Below, piece after piece: positions 14,867 through 23,977 of a stretch of 33,168 nucleotides of DNA. A program made the translations under genes and the position numbers. The stretch covers positions 1 through 33,168 of the forward strand of contig JAKIZK010000018.1 in NCBI GenBank assembly GCA_022708055.1. Direction: 5' to 3'. The notes under the pieces were generated by a model. It made no database searches. It saw nothing but the letters and a program-made list of their open reading frames with translations, and was not told the origin of the DNA. The stretch comes from Bacteroidota bacterium. Its GTDB lineage: Bacteria > Bacteroidota > Bacteroidia > Chitinophagales > Chitinophagaceae. Each line of letters opens with the position of its first letter. Positions within the stretch are counted from its first letter, which is position 1.

Positions 14867-16813
14867 ATGAATATCAAATCCGATACCCGTGAAATTGCAA
14901 AAGAAAAGACATTTGGACATCAGCTGTTTCAGAAGTTTGCATCTTTTTTTGGAAAAGTATATGCTACTGAATATAATCCACTTTATTATCTTGGCAGTAT
15001 TGCTGTTTTACTTTTTGTGGTGGCTTGTATTTCGGGAATTTATATTTTTATTTTTTATAATGTAAATCCACGTCATGCTTGGGAATCGGTAGAAGCTATT
15101 TCTGCCAATGTATTTAATGGATGGATGCGCAGCATTCATCGTTATGCTTCTGATTTGCTGGTCATCTTTATATTAATGCACTTATTGCATACTTTGTTTA
15201 CTTCCAAATTTAAAAGACTGATTTCATGGATCAGTGGTATTATTTCTTTTCTGATTGTAATACTTATTGGCGTTACCGGTTATATGTTGGTATGGGATCA
15301 AAAAGCAAAACTCACAGGCTATCTTACTGCAAAATTATTTTCAGCATTACCCATTTTTGACCCTTCCATAGCCGGTGCTTTTTTATTGAATGATCTTACT
15401 ACTGTAGGCGGATTTTTTAAAGTTGCATTATTTGGCCATATTGTTTTTTCTTTGATTACCGTAATTGTTATTTGGGTACATGTACTTCGTATTTCAAAAC
15501 CCAAAATTTTTCCTCCCAAAAAATTAATTTACTATGTACTCATTGCGCTGGGTATTATTTCAATTGCTTTTCCCGTTGTAAGCGACCCGCCTGCTCAGTC
15601 ATCCAATCTTCCATTAAACACCACATTTGATTGGTATTATTATTTCGGCTATTATCTCATGAAGTTATTTTCAGTAAATCAAAACTGGATGATACTGATT
15701 GGCTCGGGTATTCTTTTATGTATCATACCCTATATTTTAAAAAGGAAAAACAATTCACCCGTTACAATAGATCTTGATAAGTGTGATGCCTGTAATCTTT
15801 GTTCCTACGATTGTCCCTATGAAGCCATTGATATGCTGGAAAAAAATGGCGAACGCAAAGCTATTTTGTCGCCGGATAAATGTGTAGGCTGTGGTATTTG
15901 TATTGGCTCCTGTGGTGAGCATGCCATCACACATCCATTGTTCCCTCAATTGAATTTTGGGGTTAATCAAAAATCAGACGTAACCATATTCAGTTGCAGC
16001 TATTTTCCCAAATTTGAAATACCCGGAAATTTAAAATCAACTCATTATCAGGTGCCTTGTACCGGAAGCATCATGCCGAAAGATGTACAAAGGATCCTGG
16101 AACAAAATAGTAATAAAGTGGCCATACTTGGTTGCGAAGATTGCTATTACCGCTTGGGAAAAACCTGGACAGTCAATCGGTTTTTGAGAAGGAGAGCACC
16201 GTCGTTTTCAAGAAAATTTGATGCAGCCAGGGTCAGGCATTTTACTTTAACACAGTATAGTAAAGAAAAATTAATTGATTTTGCATCTGCTCCGCTGAAT
16301 GAAGATATAAAGAAGCATGAGTTTTCAATTGTTGATCATAAAAAAACAAAGCCGGTGTTTGCTGTTTTAATTCTGGCGGCTTTTTTTACTTTGATGATTC
16401 CATTGAGCCGCACGGTAGTGCATTTCTTTAACGCCAATGAAAAGACGTTGATTGTAAATTTCAAATACATATCATCGCCAGAGGAGTATGAGACATCATC
16501 ATCTACCGCAAAACACATGCAATCTAAAAACCCGGTTGTAAAAAAGCGTAGCTCAGTTTTTTTAAAAGTGTATGCCTCAAATGATCGTTCTCTTATTTAT
16601 GAAAAAGAGTTTAAACCACGTGGACTCAGGCAGGATATCGCCATGTTTATTTTTACACAGTTAACTATTGTGCCAGATCAGGTTGATGTGGAGTTGCAGG
16701 AAACCGCCTTTCCCGATAAGCATTTTAAACTAAGTAATATATCGCTTAAAAAGGGTGATGGAACATTTGTTGTTTTTAAAGATGGAAATCTGTCATTGGC
16801 GGGAGCCAACTAA
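14867..16813 (+). CDS. Cytochrome b / double [4Fe-4S] ferredoxin / MvhD-like fusion protein
   Basis: A 648-residue membrane protein with an unusual domain order. Residues 38-240: cytochrome b6-like part with five helices and two H-x13-H pairs for hemes b (H91/H105 and H191/H205), plus GVTGYMLVWDQ. A periplasmic segment FDWYYYF (254-260) recalls the PEWY region; helix F is at about 275-291. Residues 302-350: two [4Fe-4S] motifs (C306, C309, C312, C316; C339, C342, C345, C349). Residues 370-445: MvhD/FlpD-like domain with C377, C398 and C423-x2-C426. A last helix (about 496-520) leads to a 125-residue periplasmic tail. Charge distribution places the Fe-S domains in the cytoplasm. It probably links quinone and/or a cytoplasmic donor to the adjacent heme-copper enzyme; direction of flow is unknown. 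Confidence 0.88.
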   Translation: MNIKSDTREIAKEKTFGHQLFQKFASFFGKVYATEYNPLYYLGSIAVLLFVVACISGIYIFIFYNVNPRHAWESVEAISANVFNGWMRSIHRYASDLLVIFILMHLLHTLFTSKFKRLISWISGIISFLIVILIGVTGYMLVWDQKAKLTGYLTAKLFSALPIFDPSIAGAFLLNDLTTVGGFFKVALFGHIVFSLITVIVIWVHVLRISKPKIFPPKKLIYYVLIALGIISIAFPVVSDPPAQSSNLPLNTTFDWYYYFGYYLMKLFSVNQNWMILIGSGILLCIIPYILKRKNNSPVTIDLDKCDACNLCSYDCPYEAIDMLEKNGERKAILSPDKCVGCGICIGSCGEHAITHPLFPQLNFGVNQKSDVTIFSCSYFPKFEIPGNLKSTHYQVPCTGSIMPKDVQRILEQNSNKVAILGCEDCYYRLGKTWTVNRFLRRRAPSFSRKFDAARVRHFTLTQYSKEKLIDFASAPLNEDIKKHEFSIVDHKKTKPVFAVLILAAFFTLMIPLSRTVVHFFNANEKTLIVNFKYISSPEEYETSSSTAKHMQSKNPVVKKRSSVFLKVYASNDRSLIYEKEFKPRGLRQDIAMFIFTQLTIVPDQVDVELQETAFPDKHFKLSNISLKKGDGTFVVFKDGNLSLAGAN

Positions 16814-16884
16814 TTTTTCCCATTGCACCCATGTTATCTTTTCATTGTTTATAAGCAAGGTTAGGAAATAGTATATGGGTGTGA

Positions 16885-16915
16885 TTGAGCGCAACATATT
16901 TTTTATGTACCTTTC
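16885..16915 (+). promoter_or_regulatory. Promoter of the AhpD-like gene (TTG-N20-TACCTTTC)
   Basis: TTG at 16885-16887, a 20-nt spacer and TACCTTTC at 16908-16915, one mismatch from TAnnTTTG. ATG 16939 lies 23 nt downstream. It indicates that this gene is not simply the tail of the respiratory operon. Confidence 0.6.
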
Positions 16916-16938
16916 AGGTTTATAAAATTTTTGATAAA

Positions 16939-17370
16939 ATGAGAATTAATATTTCTAAGGTAGCCCCGCAAGCTTATGATGCCATGCTGGAATTAGAAAA
17001 ATATTTAGCCACATCAGGATTAGATAAAAAGCTTTTTGAACTGATTAAAACCAGAGCATCGCAGATTAATGGATGTGCTTATTGTATTAATATGCATGTA
17101 AGAGATGCGCAACAAATAGGAGAAACATCACAAAGATTATTTTTGCTAGATGCTTGGCGGGAGACTGATCTTTTTACAGAAAAAGAAAGAGCTGCACTGG
17201 CGCTTACTGAAGCGATAACTTTAATTACAAATGGCCATGTGCCAGATGATGTTTATCATGCTGCTGCATCAAAAATGACAGATCCAGAGCTTGCGGCTGT
17301 TATCATGTCTATCGTTACCATCAATGCCTGGAACCGAATTGCAATAACTTCCCGCACACCTTTGGATTAA
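16939..17370 (+). CDS. AhpD / carboxymuconolactone decarboxylase-like protein
   Basis: A 143-residue all-helical cytosolic protein of the AhpD-like subgroup. The redox motif is in NGCAYCINMH (CxxC with a following His), as in AhpD-type alkylhydroperoxidases, which reduce peroxides or recharge AhpC. The rest (LTEAITLITNGHVPDDVY) matches the usual CMD fold. A longer frame opens at 16885, but ATG 16939 begins the conserved region and follows the promoter correctly. The gene lies 125 nt after the cytochrome b fusion with its own promoter; a link to oxidative or nitrosative stress near the respiratory cluster is possible but only suggested by position. Confidence 0.88.
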   Translation: MRINISKVAPQAYDAMLELEKYLATSGLDKKLFELIKTRASQINGCAYCINMHVRDAQQIGETSQRLFLLDAWRETDLFTEKERAALALTEAITLITNGHVPDDVYHAAASKMTDPELAAVIMSIVTINAWNRIAITSRTPLD

Positions 17371-17678
17371 CAAAATTGAGTTCTGAAGATTTGCTATTTA
17401 TTGATATTATGTAAGTAATTTTCATTAGGCGTGAATAAGAAATGAGTTATGTCATAAAATTTAGGCCCAAAGCAGTATTTTGTGCGTTAATAATCAATCA
17501 TTTATAAATTATTGAATGTTTTTGCAAAATTTATTAAAATCTCAAAAAAAAAGGTGTTATTTTGTTCCGTCTTTGGTGTTCTTTACAGTGTCACAAGTCC
17601 TGAACGTTTGAAAAACCGTTGAATGTTCATTGGTTACTGTTTACTGTTAGCACTTTTTATTTTTTAAAACATCTCAAA
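17371..17678. other. 308-nt gene-free region upstream of the RRM gene
   Basis: Very A/T-rich first two thirds, no convincing ORF. The last 110 nt would be the promoter and leader of the RRM gene; GTTATTTTGTTCC (about 17557) is a weak -7 candidate without a clear -33 element. GAACGTTTGAAAAACCGTTG and GAATGTTC (about 17602-17629) form imperfect inverted repeats. A long structured leader would fit cold-responsive RNA-binding protein genes, but this is inference. Confidence 0.4.
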
Positions 17679-18065
17679 ATGAACATTTACGCAGGAAACC
17701 TTAGTTGGAACTTGAAAGATCAAGATCTCCAAAATCTATTTGCAGAACATGGTGAAGTTTCATCAGCAAAAATTGTAACCGACAAATTCACTGGCCGTAG
17801 TAAAGGCTTTGGATTTGTTGAAATGCCTAATGACGATCAGGCTCAAGCTGCAATTGCTGCTTTGAACGGAACCGAGCATGACGGTCGCAACATTGTAGTA
17901 AACGAAAGTCGTCCTAAACAAGAAGGCGGCGGCGGCGGTGGCTTCAAGAAAAGAAGCTTCGGCGGCGGTGGCGGTGGCTACAAAGGTGGTGGCGGCGGCT
18001 ACAAAAAAGGCGGCGGTGGATACCGTGACCGTGGAAACGGTGGCGGATTTAATAGCGATTATTAA
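17679..18065 (+). CDS. Glycine-rich RRM RNA-binding protein
   Basis: A 128-residue protein with one RRM (residues 1-78): RNP2 IYAGNL at 3-8 and RNP1 KGFGFVEM near 43-50 with the aromatic residues that stack on RNA bases. The last ~45 residues are almost only Gly, Lys, Arg, Tyr and Phe (repeats of GGGGGYK and GGGYRDRG), an RGG-like low-complexity tail that can add RNA affinity or condensate formation. Bacterial members are often cold-induced and take over roles of Csp proteins, but no function is proven here. ATG 17679 is chosen over TTG 17619 because RRM strand 1 begins immediately. A strong terminator follows. Confidence 0.92.
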   Translation: MNIYAGNLSWNLKDQDLQNLFAEHGEVSSAKIVTDKFTGRSKGFGFVEMPNDDQAQAAIAALNGTEHDGRNIVVNESRPKQEGGGGGGFKKRSFGGGGGGYKGGGGGYKKGGGGYRDRGNGGGFNSDY

Positions 18066-18089
18066 TTAACACCTTTATAAAGAAGCTTT

Positions 18090-18123
18090 AAAAGTCTGGT
18101 TCGTTTGAGCCGGACTTTTTTTT
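18090..18123 (+). terminator. Rho-independent terminator of the RRM gene
   Basis: GTCTGGTTC and GAGCCGGAC pair (two G-T pairs) around a GTTT loop, extended by AAAA/TTTT, and run into eight Ts. A textbook intrinsic terminator 25 nt after the RRM stop. Confidence 0.9.
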
Positions 18124-18125
18124 GC

Positions 18126-18160
18126 AAAAAAAATGCGGAACAAACTGCCCCGCATTTATT
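18126..18160 (-). terminator. Rho-independent terminator of the alpha-2-macroglobulin gene
   Basis: On the minus strand AAATGCGG (18157-18150) pairs with CCGCATTT (18138-18131) around an 11-nt loop, followed by a T-run (18133-18126). It lies back to back with the plus-strand terminator of the RRM gene. Confidence 0.85.
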
Positions 18161-18174
18161 GTGTCTATTATTTT

Positions 18175-21100
18175 CTATGGAATTATCTTCACAATACCAG
18201 CCCCGTGGTATGAATGATATTCGCCATTATACATGGCATCTGCATTTACCGGTCCCATTTTATAATTGCCGGGAGATATCGCCCTTACTGCATAATAAAA
18301 AGTTTGTTTCTGATTAAAGGCATCTGTAAAGAAGTGTATTCGATCGTCACGTATATCCAATGCAACAGGAGTTGCTGCATCTTTTATCCAATCCATTCCC
18401 GGAATTTCTTTTGTTCTTGGATTTTCAATTTCAAATCCAGCAGGAAGTAAATCTGTAATTACAATATTGTCAACAGGCGTATTAAAAGTTTTTTCTAGCG
18501 TGATACCCACTACTATTAAATCATTCTGTTTAAAAGTATGATTGGTAATCAACTTGCCATTGCGGTCATAAAATTGCTTTCTTACTTTTAAATAGCTGTC
18601 TTCTTCTTTATAGCTGCCAGTACTACTTACACCGGCTGCCTGCCAGAAATAATACAGTTTACCATTTCCTTTCGTTACAATCTCCACCTGATTATTTCCA
18701 AGCGCTTTCATGTCGCCGGTCCATTGCCCGCCATCCACTTTTGCAATCAGTTTCCCATTTACTTTTATTTCTGCGGTAGCGGTTGACTGGTTAGCGGCTT
18801 TTGCATGTTTACCTAAGGCAAGTAAGGCAAAGGCTCTTTCTTGTGTACTTAGCCATTGTCTGGACTTTAGTTTATCGGCTACATGTTTTACCATAGTGCC
18901 TATTTGTGCATTGGCAGGATCTGTATCTATCAATGCATTTAATGCGATAGCTTCATCTCTTACATCAGAGTAATAACTACCACCCGTTTGCGCTACTGAT
19001 TCTTCTCCGGTAAAGGCGGCAGGTAAAATTGAAGCAAAATTTCTTTTATCGCCTGCAGTTGCATAAGTTGCTGCCAGCAAGTATCGGCTATCCAGCGCCA
19101 GTACATTCTGGTTTGCTTTATAATAATTCATAGCCGGTACATTGGGTCTTCCTGCTTTTGCCAATACATATAAACTATAAACTACCTCTTTGGGCGCTAT
19201 CTTTTTTTGTTGAGTTCGATTATAGAAATAGGTAATGGTTTCTTTGTTTCGTAGTTTGTTATTAATATAATTAAGCATGGTTTCAAGCATGCTGTTATCT
19301 ACATCAAACCCTGCTCTTCTTGCTTCCAGCAAAAAATGTGCTGCATAAATGGTGCTCCACCAGTCTTCTTTATCCATCCCATCCCACAAGGTAACAGCGC
19401 CATTATACAATTGTCTCATCTTGATGATGCGAATGGCTTCTATAATATTGCTATTGGCGTTTAGCTTGTTTTGCGATTTGTTTAGTGATAATAAATCGGC
19501 AAGGTCACCATAGTACAACTGTGGAAAAGCAGCGGATACGGTTTGCTCAGTACATCCATAAGGATATTGCACTAAGTACTGTAATTGCGATGAAAGCTCA
19601 AGTACCGGAGAACGGCTTACTGTCAAACTATAACTGATGGTGCCTGGCATATATTCGTTTAAGCCGATATTTATTTTTTGTGAGCTTCCTCCTGCAATGG
19701 ATCCTGCTCCGGTTGATTTTTGTAGTGTTGATGGTGGTCTTACTGATATTTCGGTTACGTCAGTAAACTTTTCGCCCAATCCTGATACAGAAACGGAAAC
19801 CTTTGAAGTGTTTACTGAAGGATCAGCCACAATTTTAAACTGCGCTTTGCTTTCGCTATTGCCGGAAAGACTTACCGATTGACTATTGCTACCTACAACT
19901 TTCAGCGGTGCATCTACTTGGATAGTGGCCGAAACGGTTGCAGATTTTGCAGTAGTATTAGTAAGCGTTACCGGTACACTCACCGTATCGCCCGGACTTA
20001 AAAACCTGGGAAGCGCTGTGCTGATCACAATTGGGTCTGCAACGGTCATTGTGTTATCTGCAGCACCAAAACTTTGACCTTTGTAAGAAACGGCCATCAA
20101 TCTCAGCTCGCCACTAAATTGTGGAACATCAAATTCAAAAACGACTTCTCCATTTCCATTTGCTTTTTTAATTCCACCCCAATAGCTCATTACTTTCACT
20201 CTTTTTGATGGCATTGGGTTGTTTCTTTTCGATGCCTCTGCAAAACCATCACCACCAGTACTGCTCATCTTGGCCCTAACTTCATCAAACAATAATGGAT
20301 AAAGATCAAATGCACTTACCTGTAATGCTTTTTTCTGATAGAAGTATTGATAAGGATCGGGTGTTTTAAAGTCACTTACCTGCAGTACACCATTATCTAC
20401 AGCAGATAATGTAACATAGCTGCCCGGTGTAGCTTTTACTGTTACTTTTTGATGTGTTTTGGAACGAACATTTTTTTGTGCAACAATACTCGTTTCTATC
20501 TTTCTGTTTTTTTCTTCAACGGGCACATTTTTAAAACCATGCGCTACGGTTAATGGAATATCTGAGAGTTCGTGAGGTTTGATGAGTGTAGCTGTTATAT
20601 AAACATTGGGAACATGCTCACTATTCAGTTTCAGATTTAGGGATGCCTCCCGTTTGCTCACATCTACGTATTGATAAGAGATTACACGATCTGTTTCCAT
20701 AGTAACCAGCATTTTGCCGCTAAATGGCGTTGTGAAATGTGCAACTACTTGCTCTCCGGTCTTATATGTTTTTTTATCAATTTCAATATTGATATTCCCT
20801 TCTTTATTTACTTCAAAGGAAGTATTGGTGCTGCCCCAGCTTCCATAGCTGTAAAATGACTTACTTACATAGCTATTGGCACCCGAATTATAAATTCTTA
20901 CTTCATAGTCGCCTGGTGTTTTTGGAATATATACAAATGAACCGGTGCCATTCACAGCTACTTCTTGTGCTGTCATCATTTTATCTTCTTGTTGCGATTC
21001 ATAACGAAAATAACTGCCACTCTTGGCTAGTACAGTTCTGTATTCGTGTTTTATTACCTGAATATTTGCTGTTGCACTAATACCTCTGCCATCTTTATTG

Positions 21101-23598
21101 GCTGCTGCCAGTTGAAATTTTACGGGTTGATTGAGCGGATAATAATAACTCCAATCCTGCTTGATGCCAAAAAAAGTGGATTGTGTATAAATTGGAGTAT
21201 TAGTAAGCCGACTAACCGGACGCCCTGTTTCATCAAATACGGTTGTATAAAACGAAGCCTGCAAGGCGCCCATATTGGAATATATAACGGGCACTTCATA
21301 TTCTAATTGTGCATTTCCATCAACATCGGTAGTGCCCTCTTTTATAGTCTTGTCAAAAAATGTAGTTTGATTGGTAAGTCCAAAATCATAACCTTCAAAC
21401 TGCTTTGATGAAAAATATTTCTGGCTTATCTGTATTTCAGTTTCGTATTTTCTATTGGCAGCCGGAGGTCCAAAAAAGTTAACGGCATGAATGTCCAGTT
21501 TCGACTTGTCGCCGGCCTTCAAAAATTCTTTATCCAGCTTTGTGGTTACTTTTATTCTGTCAGGCACAAATTCCTCGACCATAAAATTTTGTGAGGCAAG
21601 CAAAACATCATTACTACTATAAACTTCCAGTGTGTAGCTGCCCGTTATTGCATTCATTGATAAATCAACATTGCCTTCCACGGCGCCTTCCTCATTCAGG
21701 CTCTTACGAAATGATTTTAGCTCCTTACCATTGGGCATTAAAAACTTAAATTTAAGTGGTACATCACCCGGGTTTTTCCAATTGCCATCTCTTACAATAA
21801 CGGAAAAATTTATTTTTTCTCCGGGGCGATATACATCTCTTTCTGCATATACAAAAGCATCAAAGCCTGAAGGATTATTACGTTTGCCACCTACATCAAA
21901 TCTGGAAGTGTTCACTCTTGTATTGTTAAAAGGCAAGTAATTAAAATCATCTGCTGTTTTTGCAATAACCATTGCTGGTTTAAAACCAGAGAAATCTTTT
22001 TTGGTATATGCAATTTCTGCCACACCATCATTATTGGTGGCACCGGATCCTATCAGTTGATTATTGGAGCTATAAACAGAAACATTAACACCCGAAACCG
22101 GTGCAGCCGTTTTAAGAGAATTTGTAAAAACAAATATTTTATCATTGCCTTCTTTTGTTATCAATCCCAGATCAGAAAGTGAAATAAATCGGCTGTCTCT
22201 TACCCAATAGTCATCAGCGGAGCGAATCATTACATGGTACACTCCTTTAAAGTCTGAAAGCCGGTCTTCAAACTGAGAAAAATTCAATAAACGTCCTCCG
22301 CCACTTTTGGGGAGCGAACGGGTATCTATTTCTTTTTCAAAAATCACATCACCCAATATGCCATCGTTGTTTCCATAACTTTCGTTGTAGCCATCATAAT
22401 ATTCATCACCCTCGTAGCTCGCATACTGCGGGCCACTTTGGGTTTCCTGTGGCTCATATCCATATCGTTGCGCCATCAGTAAGTTGTTTTCATAAATTTT
22501 TGAAACAATGAGTTTTATTTTTGGCACATTCGTTATTGCTATTTCAATATTTTTTCCTCCTTTTTTTGAAAGATAAACAGCTTTGCTGTTTGTAAAATTG
22601 ATACCGGCTTCCATTTCGCCAAAACCGATACCTCCGGTATATTCCTCTTTCATGGTGCCGCCCAACTTTCCTCTGGGTCCTTTTGCTATTGTAAGTGCAT
22701 AACTCTTTTCTGTGTCAAACTTATCGCTGCGAATATTAAAACCATATTCAGTAGGTTCTACTGTAAAGGCAACAGCCGGATCAAATTTGATATAAGAAGC
22801 AATACTTTCTCCATTCAGTTGCTGGCTGGTTGACACTTTTACCACACCATCAGTTCCGTTGTGTTCAGCTTCTGTATTTTGTATGCTTAAAACATAGGGA
22901 GAAGGAATCGTAAGCGAACTGGTTATTTTTTCAGCAGTGGTTGTATTCCCTTTTTCAGGCTTCAATCCTTTATCCAGGCTGATTTTAAGTTCTACATCTT
23001 TATCCTCAGCCTTTATGCCGTTCAGTCGTATGGTTATTTTATTGTCGGGCGAAATAGTTACCATATTAAAATCCGCTTCCCTGCCATCTGCTTTTATTGA
23101 AAGATTTTTCTTCACCATATCGGGGCTGATCAAATAATTAAACGTAAGATCAAGTTGCGGAGTGGCAGTGGTAGTGCTTTCGCCCACCCACAGGGCCTGT
23201 GCATTATTTAACTCCAGCAGAGGTGTATGAAAACTGATTTTATCGCCACCGCTAACCGAGTTATATTTACTATACTTCAACACGGTTCCTTTGATTTTTG
23301 CAGTGTAAGCAGTTGCAGGATTTAAAGGAGTAGCAGGCGAAAAAACTAATTCATCAGGCCCGCTCCAGCGAAAGCGACCCGGTATGGCCGGTTCAAAGCT
23401 GATATAATCAGTAGAGTCCCACGCATTCAACATAGAATCTTTTGCCAAAGAATGATTGAATCGGAAAACAAGGTTCCCCAAAATGGGCACTTCTCCTTTT
23501 GCATTGGTAAAAGACAAAGAGATTGCATTTTTTTTACAAGAAGATAAAAAAACTGCTCCTGAGGCCAGCAGCAGCATTGCAAAAATTTTGATACGCAT
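18175..23598 (-). CDS. Bacterial alpha-2-macroglobulin lipoprotein with thioester motif
   Basis: An 1807-residue lipoprotein: signal peptide with lipobox LSSC (Cys21), then a long array of macroglobulin-type beta-sandwich domains. The MG2-like segment with ERDVYRPGEKINF lies near residue 590; the A2M core with FDVPQFSGELRLMAVSYKG near 1165; and the thioester-containing helical domain at about 1340-1620 has the motif GCTEQ with Cys1349 and Gln1352. Bacterial A2Ms trap proteases that breach the envelope by covalent thioester capture, and are typically paired with PBP1C, which would repair the wall. Here pbpC is adjacent but divergent. Length exceeds E. coli YfhM (about 1650). The terminator is well defined; the promoter is less clear. 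Confidence 0.93.
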   Translation of the reverse strand: MRIKIFAMLLLASGAVFLSSCKKNAISLSFTNAKGEVPILGNLVFRFNHSLAKDSMLNAWDSTDYISFEPAIPGRFRWSGPDELVFSPATPLNPATAYTAKIKGTVLKYSKYNSVSGGDKISFHTPLLELNNAQALWVGESTTTATPQLDLTFNYLISPDMVKKNLSIKADGREADFNMVTISPDNKITIRLNGIKAEDKDVELKISLDKGLKPEKGNTTTAEKITSSLTIPSPYVLSIQNTEAEHNGTDGVVKVSTSQQLNGESIASYIKFDPAVAFTVEPTEYGFNIRSDKFDTEKSYALTIAKGPRGKLGGTMKEEYTGGIGFGEMEAGINFTNSKAVYLSKKGGKNIEIAITNVPKIKLIVSKIYENNLLMAQRYGYEPQETQSGPQYASYEGDEYYDGYNESYGNNDGILGDVIFEKEIDTRSLPKSGGGRLLNFSQFEDRLSDFKGVYHVMIRSADDYWVRDSRFISLSDLGLITKEGNDKIFVFTNSLKTAAPVSGVNVSVYSSNNQLIGSGATNNDGVAEIAYTKKDFSGFKPAMVIAKTADDFNYLPFNNTRVNTSRFDVGGKRNNPSGFDAFVYAERDVYRPGEKINFSVIVRDGNWKNPGDVPLKFKFLMPNGKELKSFRKSLNEEGAVEGNVDLSMNAITGSYTLEVYSSNDVLLASQNFMVEEFVPDRIKVTTKLDKEFLKAGDKSKLDIHAVNFFGPPAANRKYETEIQISQKYFSSKQFEGYDFGLTNQTTFFDKTIKEGTTDVDGNAQLEYEVPVIYSNMGALQASFYTTVFDETGRPVSRLTNTPIYTQSTFFGIKQDWSYYYPLNQPVKFQLAAANKDGRGISATANIQVIKHEYRTVLAKSGSYFRYESQQEDKMMTAQEVAVNGTGSFVYIPKTPGDYEVRIYNSGANSYVSKSFYSYGSWGSTNTSFEVNKEGNINIEIDKKTYKTGEQVVAHFTTPFSGKMLVTMETDRVISYQYVDVSKREASLNLKLNSEHVPNVYITATLIKPHELSDIPLTVAHGFKNVPVEEKNRKIETSIVAQKNVRSKTHQKVTVKATPGSYVTLSAVDNGVLQVSDFKTPDPYQYFYQKKALQVSAFDLYPLLFDEVRAKMSSTGGDGFAEASKRNNPMPSKRVKVMSYWGGIKKANGNGEVVFEFDVPQFSGELRLMAVSYKGQSFGAADNTMTVADPIVISTALPRFLSPGDTVSVPVTLTNTTAKSATVSATIQVDAPLKVVGSNSQSVSLSGNSESKAQFKIVADPSVNTSKVSVSVSGLGEKFTDVTEISVRPPSTLQKSTGAGSIAGGSSQKINIGLNEYMPGTISYSLTVSRSPVLELSSQLQYLVQYPYGCTEQTVSAAFPQLYYGDLADLLSLNKSQNKLNANSNIIEAIRIIKMRQLYNGAVTLWDGMDKEDWWSTIYAAHFLLEARRAGFDVDNSMLETMLNYINNKLRNKETITYFYNRTQQKKIAPKEVVYSLYVLAKAGRPNVPAMNYYKANQNVLALDSRYLLAATYATAGDKRNFASILPAAFTGEESVAQTGGSYYSDVRDEAIALNALIDTDPANAQIGTMVKHVADKLKSRQWLSTQERAFALLALGKHAKAANQSTATAEIKVNGKLIAKVDGGQWTGDMKALGNNQVEIVTKGNGKLYYFWQAAGVSSTGSYKEEDSYLKVRKQFYDRNGKLITNHTFKQNDLIVVGITLEKTFNTPVDNIVITDLLPAGFEIENPRTKEIPGMDWIKDAATPVALDIRDDRIHFFTDAFNQKQTFYYAVRAISPGNYKMGPVNADAMYNGEYHSYHGAGIVKIIP

Positions 23599-23755
23599 AT
23601 TTTGTGTGGTTGTGCCCGACCCTACAGAACTGATGTCCGGGATTTAAGATAAGGTCAGACGGGTTTAATTAGAAAGGTAATTTAAAAAATCAGGTTTGAA
23701 ATTAATTTCCATTTATTGTTTTGCACATTTCTAAAACAATCATTTTATTGAAATG

Positions 23756-23824
23756 CTAAGGAGGCGTTTCCGGATCGGGGCTTTCCGGTTTTATTCCTTC
23801 AAGAGAATTTTGGCCAGGTTCCAT
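23756..23824 (-). CDS. Possible 22-residue proline-rich small protein
   Basis: ATG at 23824 opens 22 codons ending at TAG, encoding a Pro/Glu-rich peptide that starts MEPGQNSLEG and ends PDPETPP. A good promoter lies 25 nt upstream on the same strand and the A2M gene lies 157 nt downstream. It has no signal peptide or known motif. It may be a leader peptide for A2M, an independent small gene or chance; only conservation in relatives could tell. Confidence 0.3.
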   Translation of the reverse strand: MEPGQNSLEGIKPESPDPETPP

Positions 23825-23848
23825 GATGTGGGCGGGTAAATTGCAAAC

Positions 23849-23880
23849 GAAAGATACTATGATTCAAAAGGGAGTTGCAA
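23849..23880 (-). promoter_or_regulatory. Minus-strand promoter (TTG-N21-TATCTTTC) toward the A2M gene
   Basis: TTG (23880-23878) and TATCTTTC (23856-23849) with 21-nt spacing on the minus strand. It would drive the 22-codon ORF and probably the A2M gene, giving a leader of about 240 nt before A2M. Confidence 0.5.
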
Positions 23881-23965
23881 ATTTGTTCCGATAAATATTT
23901 GTTAAGTACGCTTGATGTGTATGCTTACTATGTGGTTCTTTTCATCTGAATGATTTACTACTGCA

Positions 23966-23973
23966 TAACTTTA
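23966..23973 (+). promoter_or_regulatory. -7 box for pbpC (TAACTTTA)
   Basis: TAACTTTA, one mismatch from TAnnTTTG, ends 4 nt before ATG 23978. No clear TTG -33; TTC at 23941-23943 is at 22-nt spacing. Confidence 0.45.
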
Positions 23974-23977
23974 CAAG

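Larger units (their letters stand above)
23599..23977. other. 379-nt intergenic region between the divergent A2M and pbpC genes
   Basis: Contains a minus-strand promoter (23849-23880), a 22-codon minus-strand ORF (23756-23824), about 155 nt of leader-like sequence before the A2M gene and a plus-strand -7 box for pbpC at 23966-23973. TATCTTAA on the minus strand near 23650 is a second possible -7 box for A2M. Confidence 0.5.

Noticed and set aside
17933-18050. GGCGGCGGT-type repeats in the RRM gene as a DNA repeat element
   Set aside because: They are codons of the Gly-rich protein tail in frame, not an independent repeat.
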